Shown: positions 9,250 through 17,823, numbered from the stretch's first letter. The stretch is DNA of 64,000 nucleotides from CBDDKS01 sp965230335 (GCA_965230335.1 CBDDKS010000006.1:186001-250000); one strand, 5' to 3'. The notes: generated by a model from the letters alone, not told the origin. Numbers and translations: made by a program.

Positions 9250-11256
9250 ATGTCTATTTCAAAAAAAATATGTCTGTTAGCCTTACTCGCTAACTTAGGC
9301 ATTATCTCTCAAACTCATGCTACAGATTCAGAAAACTTACTTATCGACTCAAGTTTGGAGCCTGGAACTGTTTTACATCAATATACAACTAATGCAAGTG
9401 ATCCATGGTTATTTGGTGAATGGAACGCCGAAAATGCCAATATTATTAACGGCCCCATAGCTGGTATTACACCAAGAACAGGTAATGGTATGTTAAGAGT
9501 TAATGTGACTGGGGGAGGTGTTTCTCAAGTCAGTCAAATGGTCGATCTATCTGGAATGCTTACTCCAGGAGACAGCATCATTGCTTCTTATTATGTCAAT
9601 GCTAATACAGCAACTGATGTTCGTTTAAGACTGGTAACAGGTGATGGTCAATTGCCAAATGGTTCCCCAAGTAATCTGACTAACCATTCCACTCTTTTTA
9701 CCACAGATGCAGATCCCAATACTTGGGAACTTGTGACGTTTGAAATTACAGTACCCACAGGCGATAATGTTGTCCAGTTTGAATTGCTCTCACCTAACAA
9801 TCAAATTCCTGTTAATGGCGTCTTCTTTGACGATGCCAGTATTAATATTGTTCCGGATATTCATCTTCGTTTGAATGCATCTCCTGAAGGCACAGGCGGT
9901 TGCGATGTTTTCGATCAGACGCTTGAAACCTTTATGAGCAATATCTGTAATGCAGGAACAATGACAACCTATTCATTTAGCGATCACTTTGGCGTTTCTT
10001 GCATGTTGTCTCCTGCCAATGTACCTGGTTTATCACAAGATCAAAGTATTCTTATCACAAAATTCTGTACAGATAAGCATACCCTTACTGTACAAAATGT
10101 CGCAGATGCAAAGTTATCAACACACTTCAATATTTTTTCTGGATGTAATCAAGATCCTAATAATGCCAATCATTTCCTATGTAGTGATTTGGAAGAAGCC
10201 ATCCCCGATGCCGGTATTTCAGGTGTAGAACCTAAATTATATACCGGACCTAATGTTATCACAGATGGTGTACCTGTCACATCCTTGCAAACAGGTAAAC
10301 TGGATATAGGAACAATCTCCGCTAATATCTACGGTGTAGCAGTAACCAATGCCTTATATCGCGCATTACAAGAAGTGCAATTTGGTCCTGGCGCTATCGG
10401 TTCGAACTTAGAAGAACATATGCCATCATTAAGTAAGACACAAATTACATCTTTATTCGCTGGAGGTCTAACAAATTGGGATGATTTAAAAGTGAATGAT
10501 GCAGGCAGTGTAATAGGTTTAGCCAGTTTCCCTTTCACTTCTCCAGCCGCTGCACCTACATTAGATACATTCGGTCCTTTCTCTAAACCATTAGTTCATA
10601 TCTGCCGTTATACTCCTGGCTCAAGTACTCAAGCACAATTTAATGCAAAATTTTCGTATTCTCCATGTATTCCAGGAGCACCTCAACCAATAACAAGCAG
10701 CAATCCTATTGTTGGCCCCATCGTCCAACAAAATCAAGACGTAGATAACCTTACCATTTGCTTAAATGACAAGCAAACCGATAATAAATGGGCAGTAGGT
10801 ATTCAAAGTTTACATACTTCAAGTCCTTCTTGGAAGTTTATTAAAGTCGATCATATTGCACCTAGTCTACAAAATGTTGCATATAACAACTATTTTGATT
10901 GGGTAGAAACAACCATGCAATGGAGAAATAGTACGTCGACGATAAATCCTACACTTGATGAGCTTGCAGTGTTACAAATCATACGTAATGATCTCTATAA
11001 CCCTGCCAATGTTGCCAACATCAACGCTGGACTTGTACCAGGTTTTTTTGATTCCATGCCATCGGATATTGATCCTGGTTTTCTGTTAACAGTTAACACC
11101 AATGGTTATACACCAACTTTGGGTGAGTTCTCTTTGGCTAATCCAGTAACAACAGCCACTCATGTTTTTACTGGCAATACATGCAGTTGTTTCCCTCCCA
11201 TCATTAATGTTGTATCTTCATTAAGTTGGTGGGTTGGTGGACATATCGGTTGGTAA
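9250..11256 (+). CDS. secreted protein: CBM-like domain plus PstS-like substrate-binding fold
   Basis: Exported protein of 668 residues. Start at ATG 9250, preceded by AAGGTGA at 5-nt spacing; an upstream GTG at 9241 is less likely. Seen: a signal peptide (MSISKKICLLALLANLG..THA), a roughly 170-residue beta-rich module resembling galactose-binding-like carbohydrate-binding domains (residues about 28-200, ending FFDDASINIV), then a region with periplasmic phosphate-binding-protein features: LSKTQITSLFAGGLTNWDDL and RYTPGSSTQAQF. Several cysteines (GGCDVF, GVSCML, TKFCT, CSCFPP) suggest disulfides. No ABC transporter genes are adjacent, so it may bind a ligand or surface rather than feed a permease. 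Function unknown. Confidence 0.75.
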   Translation: MSISKKICLLALLANLGIISQTHATDSENLLIDSSLEPGTVLHQYTTNASDPWLFGEWNAENANIINGPIAGITPRTGNGMLRVNVTGGGVSQVSQMVDLSGMLTPGDSIIASYYVNANTATDVRLRLVTGDGQLPNGSPSNLTNHSTLFTTDADPNTWELVTFEITVPTGDNVVQFELLSPNNQIPVNGVFFDDASINIVPDIHLRLNASPEGTGGCDVFDQTLETFMSNICNAGTMTTYSFSDHFGVSCMLSPANVPGLSQDQSILITKFCTDKHTLTVQNVADAKLSTHFNIFSGCNQDPNNANHFLCSDLEEAIPDAGISGVEPKLYTGPNVITDGVPVTSLQTGKLDIGTISANIYGVAVTNALYRALQEVQFGPGAIGSNLEEHMPSLSKTQITSLFAGGLTNWDDLKVNDAGSVIGLASFPFTSPAAAPTLDTFGPFSKPLVHICRYTPGSSTQAQFNAKFSYSPCIPGAPQPITSSNPIVGPIVQQNQDVDNLTICLNDKQTDNKWAVGIQSLHTSSPSWKFIKVDHIAPSLQNVAYNNYFDWVETTMQWRNSTSTINPTLDELAVLQIIRNDLYNPANVANINAGLVPGFFDSMPSDIDPGFLLTVNTNGYTPTLGEFSLANPVTTATHVFTGNTCSCFPPIINVVSSLSWWVGGHIGW

Positions 11257-11297
11257 TTCGATATTAAACAAACAATATGGAGATAAATTATTAAAGG

Positions 11298-11340
11298 AAT
11301 AATCAGCCAGATTGTCAAATCAACAATCTGGCTGATTATT
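11298..11340. terminator. convergent hairpin between the PstS-like gene and motY
   Basis: Perfect 18-nt arms (11298-11315, AATAATCAGCCAGATTGT, and 11323-11340) with a 7-nt loop, placed between two convergent genes. It has no long T tract on either strand, so it may be a weak intrinsic terminator or an RNA 3' end stabiliser. Confidence 0.65.
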
Positions 11341-11344
11341 CGCG

Positions 11345-12232
11345 CTATCTTAACTCAATAACAACGCGTCTATTTTTTGCACGACCTGATACGCTACGAT
11401 TAGATGCTACTGGTCTTTTTTCACCATGACTAACAACTCTTAACTTTTCTTTTTTAACGCCTTGTTTAATTAAATAGTCTTTCACTGCATTGGCTCGCTT
11501 TAATCCCAAACGTTTGTTAAAACGTCTTCGACCTTTATTATCCGTATGTCCTTCCAAAACCGATAAATCAATATTATCATCATATTTTAGAAACTCACTA
11601 AGTATTTTTAATCTTTGTTTATGTTCATTGGTTAAGTGGTGTTTATTAAAAGCAAAATAAAGCAAAGTACGTTTCACATCATCAAATTCGTGATGAATAA
11701 GCTGATCCATACAGGTTAAAAAATTTTGATAGACACCATAAAAATTTGCTGTTGATAAAGTTACCGACACTCTATCACTGGCGTCAGAAAATTCTCGGTA
11801 TTGAAATGTTGGCGTACCTCCGGTTTCGAGTGTAGTTAATAGCTTCCATGCAGCTTCATCTTTTAAAATAAAGGATTTACTCGCTTTTTGTGTTTTAACA
11901 TTGCCTAAATCAGAAGAAGGACGTTTTGAACGCCATGCTGGAGATATATTTCGAATATCTATCGATTGTCCCGAGAAGGTAAACCCTCTTTGCATATTGA
12001 GTGAAAAATGTATTCTGGGATCATGAGACGCCTGAATAAGAAATGATGCTTTTCCATATCTTGGAATAATATGTGATAACTCACAATTTAATTTATCACC
12101 CTGATATTGCCAACTGGACTCTTCTAATTCAGCCATATAAATACGATATTCTGCATGAACCGCAAAAGATATCGGCAAACATAGGCATAGTATGATTTGA
12201 TTGAGCAACATTCGATGATTTAACTGACACAT
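11345..12232 (-). CDS. motY: sodium-type flagellar protein MotY
   Basis: Periplasmic T-ring component that helps assemble the Na+-driven PomAB stator around the flagellar motor. Seen: a signal peptide ending near SFAVHA, an N-terminal MotY-specific domain of about 150 residues (ELEESSWQYQGDKLNCELSH, then IPRYGKASF), and a C-terminal OmpA-like peptidoglycan-binding domain (LSVLEGHTDNKGRRRFNKRLGLKRANAVKDYL...GRAKNRRVVIEL). Length 295 matches Vibrio MotY (about 293). It stands alone, as motY often does. This implies that the host is motile by a sodium-type motor. Confidence 0.88.
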   Translation of the reverse strand: MCQLNHRMLLNQIILCLCLPISFAVHAEYRIYMAELEESSWQYQGDKLNCELSHIIPRYGKASFLIQASHDPRIHFSLNMQRGFTFSGQSIDIRNISPAWRSKRPSSDLGNVKTQKASKSFILKDEAAWKLLTTLETGGTPTFQYREFSDASDRVSVTLSTANFYGVYQNFLTCMDQLIHHEFDDVKRTLLYFAFNKHHLTNEHKQRLKILSEFLKYDDNIDLSVLEGHTDNKGRRRFNKRLGLKRANAVKDYLIKQGVKKEKLRVVSHGEKRPVASNRSVSGRAKNRRVVIELR

Positions 12233-12321
12233 AGAGCAAATCCCAACAAAGACTGTTACTCATATATCGGCTCATAAAATCACCAACTTGAGCAATAAAC
12301 TCAAATTGTTATACTTTTATT

Positions 12322-12351
12322 TTGTCTCACCCCACAAGACTATGTTACAAT
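12322..12351 (+). promoter_or_regulatory. candidate sigma-70 promoter for rnt
   Basis: TTGTCT (12322-12327) and TACAAT (12346-12351) are separated by 18 nt, about 110 nt before the RNase T start. The -10 is good and the -35 weak; the region lies between divergent motY and rnt. Confidence 0.35.
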
Positions 12352-12462
12352 GCGCCAACTTCTTGCGAAGGACTCATAACATTGTTTTTACATATGTATA
12401 TATCTATTCAATTGTCCTCTTTTTATATAAAAATGAATTCTAAAACAAGGTAGCTTACGCGT

Positions 12463-13062
12463 ATGATTTCCCAAAGATTTCGTGGTTTTTTTCCTGTTGT
12501 GATTGATGTTGAAACGGGTGGTTTTAATCCAAAAACGGACGCACTGCTTGAAATTGCAGCCATTACTTTAACTTTTTCTGACACAGGTATTTTATCGCCT
12601 GAACAAACCTTTCATTATCATGTCGCCCCATTTGATGGTGCCAATATAGAGCCAGCTGCTCTGGAAGTGAATGGCATTGATCCTCATCATCCTTTCAGAA
12701 TGGCAAAATCCGAAAAAGAAGCATTGTCTGATTTATTTAAACAAATCCGTCAGGCGCAGAAACAAGCAGCATGCCAACGTAGTATTCTGGTAGGCCATAA
12801 TGCAGCTTTTGATCTGAGTTTCATTAATGCTGCTGTTACAAGAGCTCAGATTAAAAGAAACCCGTTTCATCCTTTTTCAACATTCGATACGGTCAGTTTA
12901 GGTGCATTAGCCTATGGCCAAACCGTGCTTGCAAAAACCTGTGATATGGCTGGACTAATTTTTGACGGAAACAAAGCACACTCTGCTTTATATGACACTC
13001 AACAAACCGCAAAATTATTTTGCAAAATTATTAATGACTATGACACTCTATTCCAGGAATGA
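12463..13062 (+). CDS. rnt: ribonuclease T
   Basis: DEDD-family 3'-5' exoribonuclease that trims tRNA 3' ends and matures stable RNAs. Seen: N-terminal RFRGFFPVVIDVETGGF with the catalytic DxE, EIAAITL, the central HNAAFDLSFINAAVTR, and C-terminal DGNKAHSALYDTQQTAKLF with the last catalytic His/Asp. Length 199 is close to E. coli RNase T (215). Followed by a good intrinsic terminator shared with the convergent peroxiredoxin gene. Confidence 0.95.
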   Translation: MISQRFRGFFPVVIDVETGGFNPKTDALLEIAAITLTFSDTGILSPEQTFHYHVAPFDGANIEPAALEVNGIDPHHPFRMAKSEKEALSDLFKQIRQAQKQAACQRSILVGHNAAFDLSFINAAVTRAQIKRNPFHPFSTFDTVSLGALAYGQTVLAKTCDMAGLIFDGNKAHSALYDTQQTAKLFCKIINDYDTLFQE

Positions 13063-13114
13063 GTTTTAAAATTCTGAAGAACCACTCAGGGGTTATTATA
13101 AAATGTGGGCTTAC

Positions 13115-13150
13115 AAAAAAGCGATACAGTTCAATACTGTATCGCTTTAT
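13115..13150. terminator. bidirectional intrinsic terminator (rnt / peroxiredoxin)
   Basis: An A-run, then arms AAGCGATACAGT (13119-13130) and ACTGTATCGCTT (13136-13147) with a 5-nt loop and flanking A/T residues. It lies between convergent genes and can act in both directions. Confidence 0.85.
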
Positions 13151-13190
13151 ATTAGCTTCTACTTATCTCTATCTAGAAGACAAAAGAGAT

Positions 13191-13796
13191 TTAGAGTTTT
13201 CCGGCTTCGTCAGATAAATAATTAGCTACACCTTCTGGTGTTGCTGTCATACCTTTATCGCCAGACTGCCAACCAGCAGGACACACTTCACCGTGCTCTT
13301 CATTAAACTGTAATGCATCAACCATACGCAGCATTTCATCTACATTACGCCCTAAAGGTAAGTCATTCACAACCTGATGACGCACAAGGCCTGCTTTATC
13401 AATTAAAAAGGAAGCACGAAAAGCCAAACCTGCAGAAGGATGCTCAATACCATACGCCTGACAAATTTCATGTTTAACATCTGCCACTAAGGTATAACCA
13501 ACAGGACCAATACCACCGTCATTAATAGGTGTATTTCTCCAGGCATTATGGGTAAATTGTGAATCAATAGAGACTCCAATGACTTCAACATTTTTCTCTT
13601 GAAATGCTTTCAATCGATGATCAAATGCAATCAATTCAGAAGGACAAACAAATGTAAAATCAAGTGGATAGAAAAATACAACGGCATATTTGTCTTTTAT
13701 CGTATTTTTAAAATTAAAATTATCGGTAATTTCACCATTACCCAGTACGGCAGCAGCTGTGAAATCTGGCGCATCACGCCCAACAAGAACACTCAT
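13191..13796 (-). CDS. typical 2-Cys peroxiredoxin (AhpC/Prx type)
   Basis: Thiol peroxidase that reduces H2O2 and organic hydroperoxides. Seen: the peroxidatic motif FYPLDFTFVCPSE near residue 50, GVSIDSQFTHNAWRN, and the resolving cysteine in GEVCPAGWQ near residue 169. Length 201 fits the Prx1/AhpC group. No ahpF lies beside it, so reduction probably comes from thioredoxin or a distant AhpF. It shares a terminator with rnt, and its upstream gap also contains the Fur-like site of bfd, about 570 nt away. Confidence 0.93.
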   Translation of the reverse strand: MSVLVGRDAPDFTAAAVLGNGEITDNFNFKNTIKDKYAVVFFYPLDFTFVCPSELIAFDHRLKAFQEKNVEVIGVSIDSQFTHNAWRNTPINDGGIGPVGYTLVADVKHEICQAYGIEHPSAGLAFRASFLIDKAGLVRHQVVNDLPLGRNVDEMLRMVDALQFNEEHGEVCPAGWQSGDKGMTATPEGVANYLSDEAGKL

Positions 13797-14014
13797 GCGT
13801 TATCTCCTGTTCAGTTCTGATAAAAAAGATACTGCATTATAATCCAGTACATTTTCTTTTAAAGACATTTTCCAATACTTTATTAAATAATCTCCAAGAG
13901 AGGTAAACTTAAGGGTCATTTCTTTATAACTGAATATACCTACATAAAAGCGATTTCGCACCGCTTCACTGTGTGCAACTGACACTGTTCTCAATTAAAT
14001 TTTTTAAATATAAA

Positions 14015-14033
14015 TAACCTGAACTCGGGATAA
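14015..14033 (+). repeat. dispersed 19-mer, copy 1
   Basis: TAACCTGAACTCGGGATAA, repeated with one mismatch at 63929-63947 in the same orientation. It resembles the end of an insertion sequence, but no transposase is attached. Confidence 0.55.
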
Positions 14034-14129
14034 ATAAGTAGTTTCACGATGATTTCATCATTTTGAATCAGACTATTTTGGCACAGTGATTTATTTTCCA
14101 ATATTTTCATTTTTATGATGAATGAGATT

Positions 14130-14257
14130 AGAGCCTGTAAAAGCTTTTCTCGGCGTTACTTATCGCTTATTTGGCATAACCAAACTCTGCTCTTCGTCCT
14201 TGATTGAAGCTTTTACAAAATTAACAGATGTAAACTATAAAAGAGAAACAGAATCTA
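14130..14257. repeat. 128-nt element with nested inverted repeats (MITE-like)
   Basis: The left end reads AGAGCCTGT, identical to the start of the 3381-3431 hairpin. The right end (14235-14257), read on the minus strand, matches that hairpin's arm at 19 of 22 positions. Inside, GTAAAAGCTT (14137-14146) pairs perfectly with AAGCTTTTAC (14207-14216). It has no coding potential and is probably a miniature inverted-repeat element. Confidence 0.55.
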
Positions 14258-14367
14258 ACTAAAATAATATTTTAAATCATAAGATTAAGAAGCTTTTGTT
14301 ATGTAAAATCTAGATTGCTTATTATCTATGCTTCTATATAACACGTAATACCACCTTATCTGTTATT

Positions 14368-14386
14368 GACAATCATTATCATTTGC
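14368..14386 (+). promoter_or_regulatory. Fur box upstream of bfd
   Basis: GACAATCATTATCATTTGC matches the 19-bp Fur consensus (GATAATGATTATCATTATC orientation) at 15 positions by eye. It lies about 55 nt before the bfd start, in promoter range, consistent with iron-repressed Bfd expression. Confidence 0.7.
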
Positions 14387-14441
14387 ATTAATATTTTCAA
14401 TGTGCAGTATGAATAATCATTCATTTATCGATAGGTGTTTT

Positions 14442-14645
14442 ATGTATATTTGCTTATGTAAAGCCATCACAGACAGTCAAATACGTGATGCAGTCAATAA
14501 TGGAAAAGCCACGTCTATGAAGGCTCTGAATGAGCAACTTGGTATAGCAACTCAATGCGGTAAATGTGGCCGTGAGGCAAAACGTATCTTAAAACAAAGC
14601 TTTCAGCAGCTTTGTCAAACAGCAACCTTTATCAACGCCGGCTAA
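14442..14645 (+). CDS. bfd: bacterioferritin-associated ferredoxin
   Basis: Small 2Fe-2S protein that reduces bacterioferritin iron to release it. Seen: MYICLCKAITDSQIRDAV with the first Cys pair (C-x-C) and TQCGKCGREAKRIL with the second (C-x2-C), the standard Bfd pattern. The start at ATG 14442 follows AGGTG at 4-nt spacing and gives 67 residues, normal for Bfd (about 64); an in-frame ATG at 14400 would add 14 unrelated residues. The upstream Fur box predicts induction under iron limitation. No bacterioferritin gene is adjacent. Confidence 0.93.
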   Translation: MYICLCKAITDSQIRDAVNNGKATSMKALNEQLGIATQCGKCGREAKRILKQSFQQLCQTATFINAG

Positions 14646-14679
14646 ACAAGACTTCTTCGTCACACCATTCGTTTTTTCT

Positions 14680-15399
14680 TTAATCTAGATATTCCCCATC
14701 CCAGGCAATTGTCTGCCCACTCGACTCTCTAAGCTTATCCACTATTTTATGATGAGCCGTTAATTCATCTTGAGCTGCATGAATCACCTTAAGGTGAGCC
14801 GTTTGCTTTAATGGTGACAAAACCTCGTTCTTATCCGTATTTTGCTCTTCTGATGCACCGGACGAAAAAGTCAATAAGGTTTGCCCACCCGTCATTAATA
14901 AATAAACATCTGCTAAAATTTCCGCATCTAACAAAGCACCATGAAGTTCACGGTGACTATTATCGATATCATATCGTCGACATAAAGCATCCAAACTGTT
15001 TTTTTGTCCAGGATGCATGCTTCTTGCCAAAACCAGTGTATCCAGAATCTGACAAACATCTTGTATATATCCCTTCTCAGAATCCAGTAGTTTTAACTCC
15101 CAATCCAAAAAACCAACATCAAAAGGTGCATTATGAATAATCAGTTCCGCACCGGAGATAAACGATAAAAAGGCATCTACGCAATCAACAAAACGAGGTT
15201 TGTCTTTTAGAAACTCATTGGTGATACCATGTACCTGGATAGCACCCTCATCAATTTGTCGATCAGGTTGCAGATATTGATGGTAGTGTTTTCCTGTTAA
15301 ACGGCGGTTAACCAGTTCGACACAACCAATTTCAATAATTTTGTGGCCTTGTTGTGGATCCAGACCTGTAGTTTCTGTATCTAATACAATTTGACGCAT
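14680..15399 (-). CDS. dnaQ: DNA polymerase III epsilon subunit (proofreading exonuclease)
   Basis: Replicative 3'-5' proofreader. Seen: ExoI IVLDTETTGLDP at the N-terminus, ExoII HNAPFDVGFLDWEL near residue 98, and ExoIII HRELHGALLDAEILADVYL with the catalytic His/Asp near 162-167. The less conserved C-terminus should bind the polymerase alpha subunit. Length 239 versus 243 in E. coli. It is the last gene of the minus-strand methyltransferase-rnhA-dnaQ run; in E. coli rnhA and dnaQ are divergent, here they are co-directional with about 70 nt between them. Confidence 0.95.
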   Translation of the reverse strand: MRQIVLDTETTGLDPQQGHKIIEIGCVELVNRRLTGKHYHQYLQPDRQIDEGAIQVHGITNEFLKDKPRFVDCVDAFLSFISGAELIIHNAPFDVGFLDWELKLLDSEKGYIQDVCQILDTLVLARSMHPGQKNSLDALCRRYDIDNSHRELHGALLDAEILADVYLLMTGGQTLLTFSSGASEEQNTDKNEVLSPLKQTAHLKVIHAAQDELTAHHKIVDKLRESSGQTIAWDGEYLD

Positions 15400-15472
15400 T
15401 ATGCTTTTCTTTTTACCCTTGAGTTTTACATTTTATTTTATGAATCATTGCCAGTATCTGTTCATTTTTGAT

Positions 15473-15913
15473 TTACATCAATTCATCAATACCCAAATTA
15501 GCCAATTGATCGGCTTCTTCATTTTCAGGATGACCACTATGACCTTTCACCCATTGCCAGTCAATATTGTGTTTTTGATTTAATACATCAAGTTGTTGCC
15601 ATAAATCAACATTTTTCACCGGTTTTTTTGCTGAGGTTTTCCAACCTTTTACCTTCCATTGTTGTATCCATTCCAATATACCTCTACGAACATACTGCGA
15701 ATCTGTCGTCAAAATAACCTGGCTGTTACGCTTTAAAGCATTCAATGCCTGTATGGTTGCCATAAGCTCCATTCGATTATTGGTCGTTTTCAACTCACCA
15801 CCATGCATGCGTTTTTTATGTTCACCATAAATTAACACCGCTCCCCAACCTCCTGGACCAGGATTTCCACGACATGCGCCGTCAGTATAAATCATTACTT
15901 TTTGATTATTCAT
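15473..15913 (-). CDS. rnhA: ribonuclease HI
   Basis: Degrades RNA in RNA-DNA hybrids. Seen: the four carboxylates of the active site in MIYTDGACRGNPGPGGWG, NRMELMA, TDSQYVRRG and NEEADQLAN, plus the basic handle region (WKVKGWKTSAKKPVKN) and the WVKGHSGHPENEEAD loop. Length 146, slightly shorter than E. coli RNase HI (155). It sits between the methyltransferase gene and dnaQ, co-directional with both. Confidence 0.96.
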   Translation of the reverse strand: MNNQKVMIYTDGACRGNPGPGGWGAVLIYGEHKKRMHGGELKTTNNRMELMATIQALNALKRNSQVILTTDSQYVRRGILEWIQQWKVKGWKTSAKKPVKNVDLWQQLDVLNQKHNIDWQWVKGHSGHPENEEADQLANLGIDELM

Positions 15914-15964
15914 AGTTTCTCAAAAATACAATCAATTGAATGGACACAGTAAAAATGATCATTG

Positions 15965-16801
15965 CTATTGTCTGGTACTGGGTTTGACCAAGCTTGAGGT
16001 AACCAAACTTTTCTTATGTTTTAATTTCGGACGAATCGGCGTTATCGTGTGCACCCTTTTCTGAGCCACAATAAAATAATGGCTGGAAAAACGCGAGCCA
16101 ACATGATGTGTCATATGTTGAAGCATACCCTTTTTTCTTAACCCCAATGTATTTAATGCCGTACAATGGCAAACAGAAAAGCCCAATAACAATAACCAGT
16201 CTTTAATTCGTGACAAACCGATTCTCTGTTTTTCAAATTGATGATGCATCAAAGTTCGTCGAAGCAATGTTTGCATACCATACCAACTGACAGGGTTCAT
16301 ACCTGTTAAAATAATAAAACCATCAGGAATAATAACACGTCCAAGTTCTCGTAAAAACTGATGGGGTTCATGAAAAAAATCCAGAACATGGGGTGCAAAT
16401 ACAACATCCAAAGCATCTGACTGAAAAGGTAAATGCTGATAATCAACAATCAAATCATGACCCGCATGGTGTTTACTGATAACCTCTGCTGCTTCATGAT
16501 TCAAGTCATCAGTGAACGACTCTTCTTGCAACGAGGAAATTTTTGATAGTCTATCATCCACATTAGATAACGCGTTGCTCCATTCATTCTTACCATGAAA
16601 CCAATATCGCACTGGGCTTTTTGCCAAAGATAATTGCGTTGATAACTGCCCTAACGCCAAACCATAATATCCAAAATACTCGGGTAATAAATGATTTAAT
16701 TGTCTTTGAATACATAGCTGTAAATTTCTTCCTCCTGACAATTCATCCCAAATTTGTGGATAAGAATATTTTTTTTCATTGATACGCGTTTCAGAATTCA
16801 T
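15965..16801 (-). CDS. class I SAM-dependent methyltransferase-like protein (YafS-type)
   Basis: 278 residues, in the place where yafS sits next to gloB and rnhA in enterobacteria. Seen: a methyltransferase-type core QSDALDVVFAPHVLDFFHEPHQFLRELGRVIIPDGFIILTGMNPVSW near residues 125-170. The usual glycine-rich SAM-binding motif I is not obvious (only YYGLALGQLS), so catalytic status is uncertain. The C-terminus is strongly basic (KLKHKKSLVTSSLVKPSTRQ). The substrate is unknown. It is divergent from gloB and probably heads the rnhA-dnaQ transcript. Confidence 0.75.
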   Translation of the reverse strand: MNSETRINEKKYSYPQIWDELSGGRNLQLCIQRQLNHLLPEYFGYYGLALGQLSTQLSLAKSPVRYWFHGKNEWSNALSNVDDRLSKISSLQEESFTDDLNHEAAEVISKHHAGHDLIVDYQHLPFQSDALDVVFAPHVLDFFHEPHQFLRELGRVIIPDGFIILTGMNPVSWYGMQTLLRRTLMHHQFEKQRIGLSRIKDWLLLLGFSVCHCTALNTLGLRKKGMLQHMTHHVGSRFSSHYFIVAQKRVHTITPIRPKLKHKKSLVTSSLVKPSTRQ

Positions 16802-16909
16802 GATTTTCAGGTAGCATAAGCATTCAAAAAGCTAGGGGCTATTGTCCAATAAAACACCTCTCTTTATCAATAGTATCATTTAATAAGAACATTATTGACC
16901 AAAAGAATC

Positions 16910-17722
16910 ATGGGGATTAAAGTGCAGAACACCCATCATTTACAAATTCATGCTATTCCTGCTTTTCATGATAATTATATTTGGGCTATTGTCGATCACA
17001 CAAACCATGTTTGCTGCCTTATTGATCCGGGAGATACTCAAGTTGCTGATACTTTTCTAAAACAGCATCAATTGCAACTGGATGCCATTCTCATTACACA
17101 TCATCATCGAGATCATACAGGAGGACTTCTAGAGCTCAAGCAAACCTATCAGTGCCATGTTTATGGCCCGAAAAATCCCTCTATCAAAGGTATCGATGAT
17201 ATCTTAAAAGAAAAAGATACCATTAGCTTATTTAATCAAACACTTGAATTCATTATCTATGAAGTACCAGGACATACTCAGGATCACATAGCTTACTATA
17301 GCCAGCATCACACCTTAGGACACCTCTTATTTTGTGGTGATACACTCTTTTCTGGAGGATGTGGACGATTATTTGAAGGAACACCTCAACAAATGCTGCA
17401 ATCACTGACTAAACTGACTCAATTACCCAATGAAACACAGGTTTTTTGTGCCCATGAATATACCTTGAATAATCTTGAATTTGCCATCACCTGTGAACCC
17501 AATAATAGGGTATTGCAGCAACGTTTAAAGGATATTCAAGATGCTCGTCATAATCATCAGATCACACTACCCTCAACCTTAGAAATTGAAAAGGAAACCA
17601 ACCCTTTTTTACGTTGTCATCAACAAGCCTTAAAAAATGACTTATATCAAATTCAAAATCAGCATTTTTCAAATGAATTGGAAGTTTTCACTTATCTTAG
17701 GCAACTAAAAGATACATTTTAA
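16910..17722 (+). CDS. gloB: hydroxyacylglutathione hydrolase (glyoxalase II)
   Basis: Binuclear-metal beta-lactamase-fold enzyme that hydrolyses S-lactoylglutathione, the second step of methylglyoxal detoxification. Seen: IPAFHDNYIWAIVD at the N-terminus, the metal motif ITHHHRDHTGG, VPGHTQDHIAYY, FCGDTLFSGGCGRLFEGTPQQM and CAHEYTLNNLEFA, then the C-terminal helical domain with NPFLRC. About 270 residues. Start: ATG 16910 is reported; GTG 16922 has the better Shine-Dalgarno (GGGGA, 5-6 nt spacing) and would bring the length nearer the family. Confidence 0.94.
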   Translation: MGIKVQNTHHLQIHAIPAFHDNYIWAIVDHTNHVCCLIDPGDTQVADTFLKQHQLQLDAILITHHHRDHTGGLLELKQTYQCHVYGPKNPSIKGIDDILKEKDTISLFNQTLEFIIYEVPGHTQDHIAYYSQHHTLGHLLFCGDTLFSGGCGRLFEGTPQQMLQSLTKLTQLPNETQVFCAHEYTLNNLEFAITCEPNNRVLQQRLKDIQDARHNHQITLPSTLEIEKETNPFLRCHQQALKNDLYQIQNQHFSNELEVFTYLRQLKDTF

Positions 17723-17793
17723 GGTCAACATAAACGAGAAGCGTTATTGGATAATCAGTGACACAAACGAAAACATCTCGAAACAGTTATAAC

Positions 17794-17823
17794 TTGACAA
17801 AACTCACCTATTCACATTAATAT
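17794..17823 (+). promoter_or_regulatory. candidate sigma-70 promoter of mltD
   Basis: A perfect -35 TTGACA (17794-17799) and a -10-like TAATAT (17818-17823) with an 18-nt spacer, about 100 nt before the mltD start. Confidence 0.55.

Larger units (their letters stand above)
13797..14441. other. 645-nt intergenic region with repeats and a Fur-box-like site
   Basis: No credible gene: a 64-codon frame on the minus strand (13800-13994) has no family resemblance and abuts the peroxiredoxin start. The region holds a 19-mer repeated near the right end of the window (14015-14033), a small GATGATTTCATC palindrome, a 128-nt element with inverted ends (14130-14257) and the Fur-box-like site before bfd. 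It looks like a landing zone for small repeats. Confidence 0.6.

Noticed and set aside
13800..13994. 64-codon frame upstream of the peroxiredoxin
   Set aside because: No recognisable domain and it abuts the peroxiredoxin start without a promoter; treated as intergenic.
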